This document shows, piece after piece, positions 8,053 through 15,599 of a DNA stretch of 64,000 bases. The notes below the pieces were generated by a model, which saw only the letters and a program-made list of their open reading frames with translations, ran no database searches and was not told where the DNA came from. How positions within the stretch are numbered: the stretch's first letter is position 1; each line of letters starts with the position of its first letter. Source of the stretch: Xanthomarina sp. F2636L (GTDB lineage: Bacteria > Bacteroidota > Bacteroidia > Flavobacteriales > Flavobacteriaceae); NCBI RefSeq assembly GCF_026410195.1, contig NZ_JAPMLM010000054.1:62001-126000 (forward strand), written 5' to 3'. The translations under genes were made by a program, and so were the position numbers.

Positions 8053-8101
8053 TACCAACTACCAACTACCAACTACCAACTACCAACTACCAACTACCAA
8101 C
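8053..8101. repeat. heptamer array TACCAAC x7
   Basis: Seven perfect TACCAAC units follow each other without interruption. They lie upstream of the DUF2911 gene and next to a minus-strand terminator. Confidence 0.9.
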
Positions 8102-8107
8102 TACTCC

Positions 8108-8138
8108 AAAAAAAATCCCAAAGCATAACACCTTGGGA
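8108..8138 (-). terminator. rho-independent terminator-like hairpin downstream of secA
   Basis: On the minus strand, TCCCAA (8133-8138) pairs with TTGGGA (8116-8121) across a loop of 11 bases and is followed by eight T residues (A-run 8108-8115 on the plus strand). It is the first terminator-like structure after the secA stop, about 490 bases away, so the long heptamer array in between would be part of the secA transcript. Confidence 0.55.
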
Positions 8139-8206
8139 CTCATTATATGTATTATAGTAAAACAGGTATGTGTCGTTCAAATATGGCTATAGGTTATTTA
8201 AGCACT

Positions 8207-8640
8207 AATCAAAAATCAAAAATCTCCAATCAAAAATCAACAATCCCCAATCTCCAATCAACAATCCCCAATCTCCAATCAACAATCCCCAATCAGCAAT
8301 CCTCAATCTCCAATCTCCAATCCCCAATCAACAATCAAAAATCCCCAATCCCCAATCAGCAATCAGCAATCAACAATCTCCAATCAACAATCAAAAATCC
8401 CCAATCAAAAATCAACAATCCCCAATCAACAATCCCCAATCAACAATCCCCAATCCCCAATCAGCAATCAGCAATCAACAATCTCCAATCAACAATCAAA
8501 AATCCCCAATCTCCAATCAACAATCCCCAATCAACAATCAAAAATCCCCAATCTCCAATCAAAAATCCCCAATCAAAAATCAACAATCAGCAATCTCCAA
8601 TCAACAATCATCAATCTCCAATCGTTAATCCTCAACCAAC
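8207..8640. repeat. heptamer array of 62 AATCNNN units
   Basis: From 8207 to 8640 there are 434 bases, exactly 62 units of seven, and AATC recurs at every seventh position wherever I checked (8207, 8284, 8403, 8522, 8620). The three variable bases are mostly AAC, CCC, AAA, TCC or AGC, and groups of units recur in the same order, suggesting block duplications. The last units hold the secA stop codon (8625-8627). The open frame that runs through this block on the plus strand is an artefact of the repeat. Confidence 0.95.
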
Positions 8641-11600
8641 ACCCAGTCTCCTTTAGCAATTAAAGGCTCGGCTTGTTTGTATTTTAAAGATTTGTTTTCT
8701 CCACTCATCACATGTTTGATAGTCACTTTATCGTTTCTTCCAATTTTCGGTCTGTCTCTAACAATAGTTTCCACAACATCTTGTTGTCTTTGTGTGTTTC
8801 CGGCAGCCCTACTTTGTGCTGAACGTTCATCCAGATTTGGAATCTCGTCTTTTTGTGTCTGCAGATTTTCCTTTTTTCTGGTTTGTTTGGCTTCTTGAAT
8901 AGCTGAATTTGCAGAATCTTCCGAAGGAAGTTCTCCTTTAAATAAGAAAGATATCACGTCTTTATTCACTAAGTCAATCATTTCCTTAAACAATTCAAAG
9001 GCTTCAAACTTGTAAATTAATAAAGGGTCTTTTTGTTCGTGTACGGCCAATTGCACAGATTGCTTCAACTCATCCATTTTACGTAAATGGGTTTTCCAGG
9101 CATCATCAATAATTGCAAGAGCAATGTTTTTTTCGAAATCTGTAATTAGTTGTTTTCCTTCAGTTTCATAAGCTTTTTCAAGATCTGTAACTACTTGTAA
9201 GGTTTTTACACCATCGGTAAATGGCACGACAATACGTTTAAATTTATCACGTTGGTTTTCGTATACATTTTTAATCACAGGAAAGGCCATTTCAGCATTT
9301 CTTGTCATTTTTTCTTTATAATAATTAAAAGAGGCTTTATATACTTTAGCTGTAATCTCTTGTACAGATAGCTTTCCAAAGTCGGCTTCAGTTATTGGCG
9401 AACTCATTGAGAAGAAACGAATCAATTCAAACTCAAAGTTCTTAAAGTCGTTTGCTGCTTTATTCGTTTCTGTAATCCCTTCAGCGGTATCGTAAAGCAT
9501 GTTGGCAAGATCCACACGCAAACGCTCTCCAAATAAGGCGTGGTGACGACGTTTGTAAACAACTTCACGCTGCGAGTTCATCACATCATCATATTCTAAT
9601 AGACGTTTTCTAACTCCAAATTGGTTTTCTTCTACTTTTTTCTGTGCGCGTTCAATAGATTTTGAAATCATGGAATGCTGAATCACTTCTCCTTCCTTTA
9701 ATCCCATCTTATCCATCATTTTGGCAATTCGTTCACTACCAAATAAACGCATCAGATTATCTTCTAAAGACACATAAAACTGCGAGCTTCCTGGATCTCC
9801 CTGACGTCCGGCACGACCACGTAACTGTCTGTCTACACGACGCGAATCGTGACGTTCGGTACCTATAATAGCTAAACCTCCGGCATTCTTAACGGTGTCA
9901 GATAATTTAATATCCGTACCACGTCCAGCCATATTGGTGGCAATGGTTACCTGTCCAGCATTCCCTGCTTCGGCAACAATTTCAGCTTCTTTTTTATGTT
10001 GTTTTGCGTTTAAGACATTATGAGATATTTTTCGAATACTCAACATCTTTCCTAAAAGCTCACTTATTTCTACCGATGTGGTACCAATCAAAACAGGTCG
10101 TCCTGCTTCTGAAAGTCTGGTCACTTCATCAATAACGGCATTGTATTTTTCACGTTTGGTTTTATATACCAAATCTTCTCTATCGTCTCTGGCAATAGGT
10201 CTGTTGGTTGGAATTTCAACCACATCCAATTTATAGATTTCCCAAAACTCTCCAGCTTCTGTAACAGCCGTTCCCGTCATCCCAGACAGTTTGTTGTACA
10301 TTCTAAAGTAATTTTGAAGGGTTACGGTGGCAAAGGTTTGGGTGGCCGCTTCAATTTTTACATTTTCTTTGGCTTCAATAGCTTGGTGTAAACCATCGCT
10401 ATAACGACGCCCATCCATAATACGCCCTGTTTGTTCATCAACAATCATCACCTTATTATCCATCACTACATACTGAATGTCTTTCTCGAATAAGGCATAA
10501 GCTTTCAGTAATTGGTTTAGGGTATGGATGCGTTCCGATTTGATTCCGAAATCTCTAAATAAATCTTCTTTTCTCTCAGCTTCTTCCTCTTTCGTCGCAC
10601 TTTCAGCTTCAATCTTAGCAATTTCGATACCTATTTCTGGCATCACAAAGAAATCTGGATTATCTGGACCAGAAAGATATTCAATACCTTTATCAGACAA
10701 TTCTATCTGATTGTTCTTTTCTTCAATCACATAGTACAACTCAGCATCCACCTTTGGCATCTCTCTGTTGTTGTCTGCCATGTATTGGTTCTCCGTTTTT
10801 TGAAGCAGTTGTTTGATTCCTTCTTCACTTAAAAACTTAATAAGTGCTTTGTTTTTAGGGATTCCTCTATAAACACGTAATAATTTAAAACCGCCTTCTT
10901 TGGTATCTCCTTCAGCAATTAATTTCTTAGCTTCAGCTAAAACACCTGTTAAGTATTTGCGTTGTACGGCTACAATATCATCCACTTTAGGTTTTAAAGC
11001 ATCAAACTCTTGAATATCTCCTTTCGGAATAGGTCCGGAAATAATTAAAGGGGTTCGTGCATCATCCACTAATACGGAATCGACCTCATCCACGATGGCG
11101 AAATGATGTGGACGTTGTACCAGATCGTCTGGAGAATGTGCCATATTATCACGTAGGTAGTCAAAACCAAATTCGTTATTTGTTCCGTAGGTAATATCTG
11201 CTAAATATGCCTTTTTTCTGGCAGCAGAGTTTGGCTGGTGGTAATCGATACAATCCACAGTTAAGCCATGAAATTGAAATATAGGAGCCATCCACGCGCT
11301 ATCACGTTTGGCCAGGTAGTCGTTTACTGTCACCAGGTGCACGCCTTTGCCTGCAAGGGCATTTAAGTACATAGGCAGGGTAGCCACTAAGGTTTTACCT
11401 TCTCCGGTTTGCATCTCGGCAATTTTACCTTGGTGCATAGCAATACCACCAATAAGTTGCACATCGTAATGCACCATATCCCAGGTGATGTCTTTTCCGG
11501 CAGCATCCCAGGAATTAGCCCAAATGGCCTTGTCATTATCTAAGGTGACATAGTCTTTGTCTCCAGAAAGCTCTCTGTCGTAGGTGCTGGCAGTAACGGT

Positions 11601-11987
11601 AATTTCAGGATTATTTACAAATCGTTTGGCTGTTTCTTTTACTACCGCAAAGGCTTCTGGTAAAATATCATTTAAAACATCTTCGGTAATGGTGTAGATG
11701 GTCTCTTTAATACCATCAATTTCCTGATAGATGTCCTCTCTTTTATCAATATCTTCTGTAGCTTCGGCATCAATCATGAGTTTCTCGATGCTGTCGTTAT
11801 ATGGTTTCCTGGCTTCATTAATTTTTTCTTTGAACTCAGCAGTTTTAGCACGAAGTTGGTCGTGAGACAATGCTTCTAAACTGGCCTCAAAGGTTTTAAT
11901 TTTTTCTACTAAAGGCTTAATAGCCTTCACATCTTGTTTCGACTTATCGCCGACAAATATTTTTAGTACAGAATCTAAAAGGGTCAT
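8625..11987 (-). CDS. secA: preprotein translocase ATPase SecA
   Basis: The 1120-residue motor drives Sec-dependent secretion through SecYEG. Visible are the Walker A region MQTGEGKTLVATLP, DEVDSVLVDDARTPLIISGP (DEAD box), GTAVTEAGEF and the helicase motif RQLRGRAGRQGDPGSSQF, followed by the helical scaffold and wing domains. It is longer than the roughly 900 residues of E. coli SecA because of insertions usual in Bacteroidota. The tail reads IGRND followed by KVTIKHVMSGENK, so the CxCxSGxxxxCH zinc motif that normally follows IGRND is absent. The gene stands alone behind a TACCTTTG promoter, and its stop lies in a 62-unit heptamer array. Confidence 0.97.
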   Translation of the reverse strand: MTLLDSVLKIFVGDKSKQDVKAIKPLVEKIKTFEASLEALSHDQLRAKTAEFKEKINEARKPYNDSIEKLMIDAEATEDIDKREDIYQEIDGIKETIYTITEDVLNDILPEAFAVVKETAKRFVNNPEITVTASTYDRELSGDKDYVTLDNDKAIWANSWDAAGKDITWDMVHYDVQLIGGIAMHQGKIAEMQTGEGKTLVATLPMYLNALAGKGVHLVTVNDYLAKRDSAWMAPIFQFHGLTVDCIDYHQPNSAARKKAYLADITYGTNNEFGFDYLRDNMAHSPDDLVQRPHHFAIVDEVDSVLVDDARTPLIISGPIPKGDIQEFDALKPKVDDIVAVQRKYLTGVLAEAKKLIAEGDTKEGGFKLLRVYRGIPKNKALIKFLSEEGIKQLLQKTENQYMADNNREMPKVDAELYYVIEEKNNQIELSDKGIEYLSGPDNPDFFVMPEIGIEIAKIEAESATKEEEAERKEDLFRDFGIKSERIHTLNQLLKAYALFEKDIQYVVMDNKVMIVDEQTGRIMDGRRYSDGLHQAIEAKENVKIEAATQTFATVTLQNYFRMYNKLSGMTGTAVTEAGEFWEIYKLDVVEIPTNRPIARDDREDLVYKTKREKYNAVIDEVTRLSEAGRPVLIGTTSVEISELLGKMLSIRKISHNVLNAKQHKKEAEIVAEAGNAGQVTIATNMAGRGTDIKLSDTVKNAGGLAIIGTERHDSRRVDRQLRGRAGRQGDPGSSQFYVSLEDNLMRLFGSERIAKMMDKMGLKEGEVIQHSMISKSIERAQKKVEENQFGVRKRLLEYDDVMNSQREVVYKRRHHALFGERLRVDLANMLYDTAEGITETNKAANDFKNFEFELIRFFSMSSPITEADFGKLSVQEITAKVYKASFNYYKEKMTRNAEMAFPVIKNVYENQRDKFKRIVVPFTDGVKTLQVVTDLEKAYETEGKQLITDFEKNIALAIIDDAWKTHLRKMDELKQSVQLAVHEQKDPLLIYKFEAFELFKEMIDLVNKDVISFLFKGELPSEDSANSAIQEAKQTRKKENLQTQKDEIPNLDERSAQSRAAGNTQRQQDVVETIVRDRPKIGRNDKVTIKHVMSGENKSLKYKQAEPLIAKGDWVLVED

Positions 11988-12063
11988 TTGTTTGTTATTT
12001 TTAGTTGTATCAGCTTAAAACTGATAAAATTTTGTTGTGTACTATTAAGGATTATACAACCCT

Positions 12064-12071
12064 CAAAGGTA
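12064..12071 (-). promoter_or_regulatory. promoter -7 box TACCTTTG for secA
   Basis: On the minus strand this reads TACCTTTG, a perfect TAnnTTTG box, 77 bases before the secA ATG. No TTG -33 element was found at normal spacing. Confidence 0.5.
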
Positions 12072-12106
12072 CGATTTGTAATTAATTTTCCCGAAAAATA
12101 AGGCAC

Positions 12107-12133
12107 AAAAAAAGTCTCTTAACGAGACTTTTA
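12107..12133 (-). terminator. rho-independent terminator after the DUF2795 gene
   Basis: AAAAGTCTC and GAGACTTTT form a nine-pair hairpin with a short TTAAC loop. On the minus strand it is followed by a seven-T run, 18 bases after the stop of the DUF2795 gene. The A/T tails on both sides would also allow plus-strand function. Confidence 0.8.
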
Positions 12134-12150
12134 ATAAAATAGTTTAATTA

Positions 12151-12372
12151 TTAATATTCATCCTCATTCCAGAGGTAATCTTCGTCAGTTGGATAATCAG
12201 GCCAAATCTCTTGGATTGATTCATATTGGTCTCCTTCGTCTTCAATAGACTGAAGATTTTCAACTACTTCCAATGGGGCACCTGTTCTAATTGAATAATC
12301 AATTAATTCATCTTTAGTTGCTGGCCAAGGCGCATCGCTTAAATAAGATGCTAATTCTAATGTCCAATACAT
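12151..12372 (-). CDS. DUF2795 domain small protein
   Basis: The 73-residue acidic protein MYWTLELASYLSDAPWPATK carries the DUF2795 pattern: an N-terminal leucine-rich helix, DAPWPATKDELIDYSIRTGAP, and an acidic tail with EIWPDYPTDEDYLWNEDEY-like residues. It is a single-gene unit with its own complete promoter (12396-12425) and terminator (12107-12133), which indicates independent and probably strong expression. The role of the family is unknown. It is likely cytosolic, as no signal peptide or membrane segment is present. Confidence 0.85.
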   Translation of the reverse strand: MYWTLELASYLSDAPWPATKDELIDYSIRTGAPLEVVENLQSIEDEGDQYESIQEIWPDYPTDEDYLWNEDEY

Positions 12373-12395
12373 GTTATAATTGTTTTAAATTTTTG

Positions 12396-12425
12396 CAAAA
12401 ATAAATTTTTAGTTCATATAAACAA
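12396..12425 (-). promoter_or_regulatory. complete Bacteroidota-type promoter for the DUF2795 gene
   Basis: On the minus strand, TTG (12423-12425) is followed after 19 bases by TATTTTTG (12396-12403), a perfect match to the TTG/TAnnTTTG pattern. The ATG lies 24 bases further on. Confidence 0.75.
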
Positions 12426-12641
12426 GAAAAAAAACAATTAATTACTCATTATTAAAAAGAACGTATAATCTCTGTGATGCTTACTGAAATTAAAATGGTT
12501 TTAACTAGTCATAGGATTCTCTATTTACAGTTTAAAACCTTGGTTGTTACATGAGGTGATGGCAGTAGTGCTTCTAATGTCTTCAATCATTTTCGCTACT
12601 TGAAAGATGTTATCATTCAATCAAATCAGCTCATCATCAAA

Positions 12642-13214
12642 TCAATACTTCTCAGGCAGCCATTTAATTTCGTCTGCTTCTAAGTCTGAGGACAACTTTC
12701 GTGCCAAGACAAAAAGGTAGTCAGATAGACGGTTTAAATACATCAGGGTATTGGGCTCCACAGGTTCCAAATCGTTTAAAGCAGTTGCTAAACGTTCTGC
12801 TCTACGACAGACACAGCGTGCTATGTGACAGAATGACACGGTTTGATGCCCTCCCGGAAGAATGAAGTTTGTCATAGGAGGCAGGCTATCATTCATCTGG
12901 TCCATTTCTTTTTCTAAACGGGTGATATTCTCGTCTGAAATCTTTGGAATGTTCAAGCGTTCTTTTCCGCTTTTAAGAATGGCCTTCTCTGGATCTGTCG
13001 CTAAAACGGCGCCCACAGTAAAAAGACGGTCTTGAATATGCGATAACACATCTTTGTAATGTTGGTCTATCTTCTGGTCTTTTAGTAAGCCAATATGGGC
13101 GTTGAGCTCATCGACGGTGCCATAACTTTCAATACGAATATGGTGCTTGGGAACGCGTGTACCTCCAAAAAGGGCTGTGGTGCCTTTATCTCCTGTTTTT
13201 GTGTATATTTTCAT
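12642..13214 (-). CDS. PduO-type cob(I)alamin adenosyltransferase
   Basis: ATG 13214 gives 190 residues; the TTG three codons earlier is not needed. The N-terminus MKIYTKTGDKGTTALFGGTR is the ATP-binding motif of PduO-type ATP:cob(I)alamin adenosyltransferases. Further on are the RIESYGTVDELN helix and CRRAERLATAL near residue 135, all family hallmarks. The enzyme moves the adenosyl group of ATP to cob(I)alamin and delivers adenosylcobalamin, often directly to methylmalonyl-CoA mutase. This fits the MeaB gene 5.5 kb away. A block of heptamer-like repeats lies immediately upstream of the start. Confidence 0.93.
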   Translation of the reverse strand: MKIYTKTGDKGTTALFGGTRVPKHHIRIESYGTVDELNAHIGLLKDQKIDQHYKDVLSHIQDRLFTVGAVLATDPEKAILKSGKERLNIPKISDENITRLEKEMDQMNDSLPPMTNFILPGGHQTVSFCHIARCVCRRAERLATALNDLEPVEPNTLMYLNRLSDYLFVLARKLSSDLEADEIKWLPEKY

Positions 13215-13215
13215 G

Positions 13216-13250
13216 GGTTTCAATTCAAAGTTTGAAATTCAAAGTTAATG
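13216..13250. repeat. heptamer repeats upstream of the adenosyltransferase gene
   Basis: Five in-phase units (GGTTTCA, ATTCAAA, GTTTGAA, ATTCAAA, GTTAATG) lie directly before the ATG at 13214. The words match those of the array at 7281-7322 in reverse complement (AACTTTG, AATTTGA). Confidence 0.6.
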
Positions 13251-13371
13251 GATAAGGGGGATAAGGCAAAAGATTTGCTTTTATATTTTTAGGAGAAATA
13301 AGTTACAGATTATTCACGCATTAATATTTAAAACAATGGAGTTCATGGATGTATTAGTCGTGTCGTTCCTA

Positions 13372-13700
13372 AGTCTCTGCCTGTCTGCCGGTCCACCTGC
13401 CGTAGGCATGGCAGGCAGGGGTTTGTTTTAAAATTGTAGATTTATATTCTTCAAACGCCCCTTTCTTTACCTCCGTTGCCCTTCGGTAAATTCATTCCCC
13501 TCTTCATCTGAAGAGGGGAGCCTTGCGCAGTTAGTGTTTATTAGTACTTGTAATATAATTAATAATATTTTTTTTAAGTAAACTTGAAAACAAGATTTGT
13601 TCTAAATATTTGAAATAAATAATAACAATCTAGGCTCCTCCCTTCAGTTGAAGGGAGGTGGCTAATCCGACCTTGGAGGATTAGACGGAGGGTTTGTTTA
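13372..13700. repeat. type C dispersed repeat without nuclease gene (copy C1)
   Basis: The block contains the left arm CCCCTTTCTTTACCTCCGTT near 13456 and AGAGGGGAGCC near 13520. After an AT-rich middle come the right arm GGCTCCTCCCTTCAGTTGAA from about 13634 and GACGGAGGGTTTG near 13690. AGGGGAGCC and GGCTCCTCCC are inverted copies of each other, so the unit is a large imperfect palindrome. A GC-rich GGCAGGCAGGGGTTTG tail precedes it. The same arms recur at 60283-60560 and around the DUF559 gene at 60583-61335. This copy fills most of the gap before the next gene and has no coding content. Confidence 0.75.
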
Positions 13701-13770
13701 GTCCATTTCCCAACATATCTGGTAAGTCTATATTAAGAAGTTTCTGGGAATTTGTTCTCAACTTCCTATT

Positions 13771-14529
13771 TCACAATCGAATCCTAAAATGCTCCTTCAC
13801 CTGTTCTTTTCTAAAAAACACCAAGCCCCAAAAAAAGGTATCCACAGTCACTTTTACTTCGGGGTGGTTTTTAATGGTTTCCCAGGCGGCTGTCATGCCT
13901 TCAGACCAATAGATATCATCAAAAATAAAAAGAGTGTCGTTATGGGCTTTTGGGAGTAGCTTTTCAAAGTATCTCAACGTGGCTTCCTGACTGTGATTCC
14001 CATCAAAAAACACCAAATCAAAGGAATCTTGCTCAAGCTGATCGATATGCCTGTCGAAGTCGCCAATTAAAAGTTGGAGGTTTTTGATGTCTCCCAAATG
14101 GGCTTTGGCTGTGTTGGAAATATTGGGACAGCCTTCTATGGAAGTCATCATCGCATCCGGATTCCCAAGATGTAAAGCCTGAGTCGCAATCCCTACAGAA
14201 GTGCCTAGTTCTAAGATGTTTTTAGCCTGAAAATATCTAGTCAGCCTAAATAATAGTTTCGATCTTTTAAAACTGCTTCCAGAATGTTTGGCTAGAGAGG
14301 AAACCGCTCTTGTTTTGTTAGCCGATACTTTAGACCCGGCTCCTAAATCGCTAATCTCCAATACCTGCTTATTGGCGACTAAGGTTTTCCTATAAGCCTT
14401 TAGCTGTTTGTATTCTGGATAGTTTTTAGAGTCGTAAAAACATTGGGTCACCAAATCATACACAAAAGGGGAGTGCACCCCGTGTTGGTTGGTGGATTTT
14501 AAGAGGAACTTGATGTACTGTTTTACCAT
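13771..14529 (-). CDS. class I SAM-dependent methyltransferase
   Basis: The 252-residue protein has ILELGTSVGIATQALHLG (motif I) near residue 108, a glutamate-ending strand in MTSIEGCPNIS, and FDLVFFDGNHSQEATLRYFE, a pattern typical of O-methyltransferases of the catechol or caffeoyl-CoA type and of class I enzymes of unknown substrate. It has no signal peptide and no membrane helix. It stands alone, with a type C repeat just after its stop and REP-like repeats upstream of its start, so its neighbours give no hint of substrate. The start is an ATG. Confidence 0.75.
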   Translation of the reverse strand: MVKQYIKFLLKSTNQHGVHSPFVYDLVTQCFYDSKNYPEYKQLKAYRKTLVANKQVLEISDLGAGSKVSANKTRAVSSLAKHSGSSFKRSKLLFRLTRYFQAKNILELGTSVGIATQALHLGNPDAMMTSIEGCPNISNTAKAHLGDIKNLQLLIGDFDRHIDQLEQDSFDLVFFDGNHSQEATLRYFEKLLPKAHNDTLFIFDDIYWSEGMTAAWETIKNHPEVKVTVDTFFWGLVFFRKEQVKEHFRIRL

Positions 14530-14595
14530 TATTAGAACTTCGGTTTTGTTAGCACTTTGATGTTAAGATATCACTTTGATGTTTCAATCTTCCAA

Positions 14596-14870
14596 TGTCA
14601 GTCTGAGCTTGTCGAAGACCCTTCCAAGTGAGACAACAAGTTTCCAATGTCAGTCTGAGCCTGTCGAAGACCTTTACTAAATTAATGTTTTTTTTGAAAG
14701 CACTTCGACAAGCTCAGTGTGACAACAATCTTCCAATGTCAGTCTGAGCCTGTCGAAGACCCTTCCAAGTGAGACAACAGGCTTCCAATGTCAGTCTGAG
14801 CCTGTCGAAGACCTTTACTAAATTAATGTTTTTTTTGAAAGCACTTCGACCCTTCCGAAGACCCTTCCAA
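14596..14870. repeat. type B REP-like repeats, left block
   Basis: Forward arms TGTCAGTCTGAGCCTGTCG start at 14596 (variant with TT), 14648, 14737 and 14789. An inverted arm, CACTTCGACAAGCTCAGTG, lies at 14701-14719, and a partial one at 14842. Arms pair head to head across an AT spacer (ACTAAATTAATG plus a T-run), like a REPIN. The block surrounds the GIY-YIG gene together with 15195-15394 and reaches into its C-terminal codons. Confidence 0.85.
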
Positions 14871-15176
14871 ATCTCCGTATTTACCAAACTGAGTATAATT
14901 TTTAGAGTATTCAATCAATTTGTCCCAATCTTCATTTATGAGAGCTATCTTTTTTCTTCTACTCCATCCTTTTAATTGTTTTTCTATAGTTATCGCTTCT
15001 TCTGGACTTGTAAACATTTCTAGCCATTTAAGAGTTACTGGTCTTCTGGAATAAGTATATGAATTTTTATCTAAACCACTATTGTGTTGATATAATCGCT
15101 TTTCAATGTTAGAACTTACACCAATATAAAATGATGCGTCAGAACATTCTAATATGTAAACGTAGTAGAATTTCAT
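14823..15176 (-). CDS. GIY-YIG nuclease family protein, copy 1
   Basis: Residues 3-80 form a GIY-YIG domain: YYVYILECSDASFYIGVSS (the two short motifs VYI and YIG), the catalytic Arg in IEKRLYQHN, and a glutamate in ITIEKQLKGWSRRKK. Such single-domain proteins (YhbQ/UvrC-like) are about 85-100 residues. Here the last 14 or so codons, after KNYTQFGKYGDLEG, are supplied by the surrounding REP-like repeat, so the natural end may have been overwritten. The gene is isolated and bordered on both sides by type B repeats. A role of the nuclease in moving or maintaining these repeats is inferred from position only. Confidence 0.8.
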   Translation of the reverse strand: MKFYYVYILECSDASFYIGVSSNIEKRLYQHNSGLDKNSYTYSRRPVTLKWLEMFTSPEEAITIEKQLKGWSRRKKIALINEDWDKLIEYSKNYTQFGKYGDLEGSSEGSKCFQKKH

Positions 15177-15194
15177 TATTAATTTATTTGTTCA

Positions 15195-15394
15195 TGTCAG
15201 TCTGAGCCTGTCGAAGACCTTTACTAAATTAATATTTTTTTGATAGCACTTCGACAAGCTCAGTGTGACAACAGGCCTCCAATGTCAGTCTGAGCCTGTC
15301 GAAGACCTATACTAAATTAATATTTTTTTTGAAAGCACTTCGATACTTCACTTCGTCAAGATCAGTGTAGCACTTCGATAGGCTCAGTGTGACA
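15195..15394. repeat. type B REP-like repeats, right block
   Basis: Forward arms of TGTCAGTCTGAGCCTGTCG begin at 15195 and 15283. Inverted arms with CACTTCGACAAGCTCAGTG or the close variant CACTTCGATAGGCTCAGTG lie at 15247-15270 and 15371-15394. Each forward/inverted pair is separated by about 35 bases of AT-rich DNA, as in the left block. Confidence 0.85.
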
Positions 15395-15477
15395 AAAAAA
15401 AGCTAAGCTAACAGTAACAAGAATTCAATGCTTCGACTACTCAACAGCAACCAACTCCACAACAAAACAGACAGATA

Positions 15478-15598
15478 GGTTAACAGTTTTCGGTTTTTAA
15501 AAAAGAAACTTTTTATTATCAATAAATAATTTTTAAATGTCACTCACAACTCACAACTCACAACTCACAACTCACAACTCACAACTCACAACTCACAA
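15478..15598. repeat. heptamer element with core plus CTCACAA x8
   Basis: A core of about 65 bases (from GGTTAACAGTTTTCGG to TTTTTAAATGTCA) is nearly identical to the core at 63007-63070. It is followed by eight perfect CTCACAA units (15543-15598). The next bases of the same phase contain the stop codon (TCA, 15600-15602) of the minus-strand ABC-F gene. In that gene's direction each unit carries TGA. Confidence 0.9.
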
Positions 15599-15599
15599 C

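Noticed and set aside
7930-8157. 75-codon open frame on the plus strand
   Set aside because: It reads through the TACCAAC array and the terminator hairpin; the end is pure repeat.
8207-8640. CRISPR array
   Set aside because: Units are only seven bases, without spacers of constant length, and there are no cas genes.
8147-8656. 169-codon open frame on the plus strand, rich in Asn, Gln, Pro and Ser
   Set aside because: It is a reading of the 62-unit AATCNNN array; the 7-base repeat without plus-strand stops keeps frames open.
14714-14975. Two overlapping open frames on both strands near the GIY-YIG gene
   Set aside because: They are readings of the REP-like repeats and of the antisense of the GIY-YIG gene.
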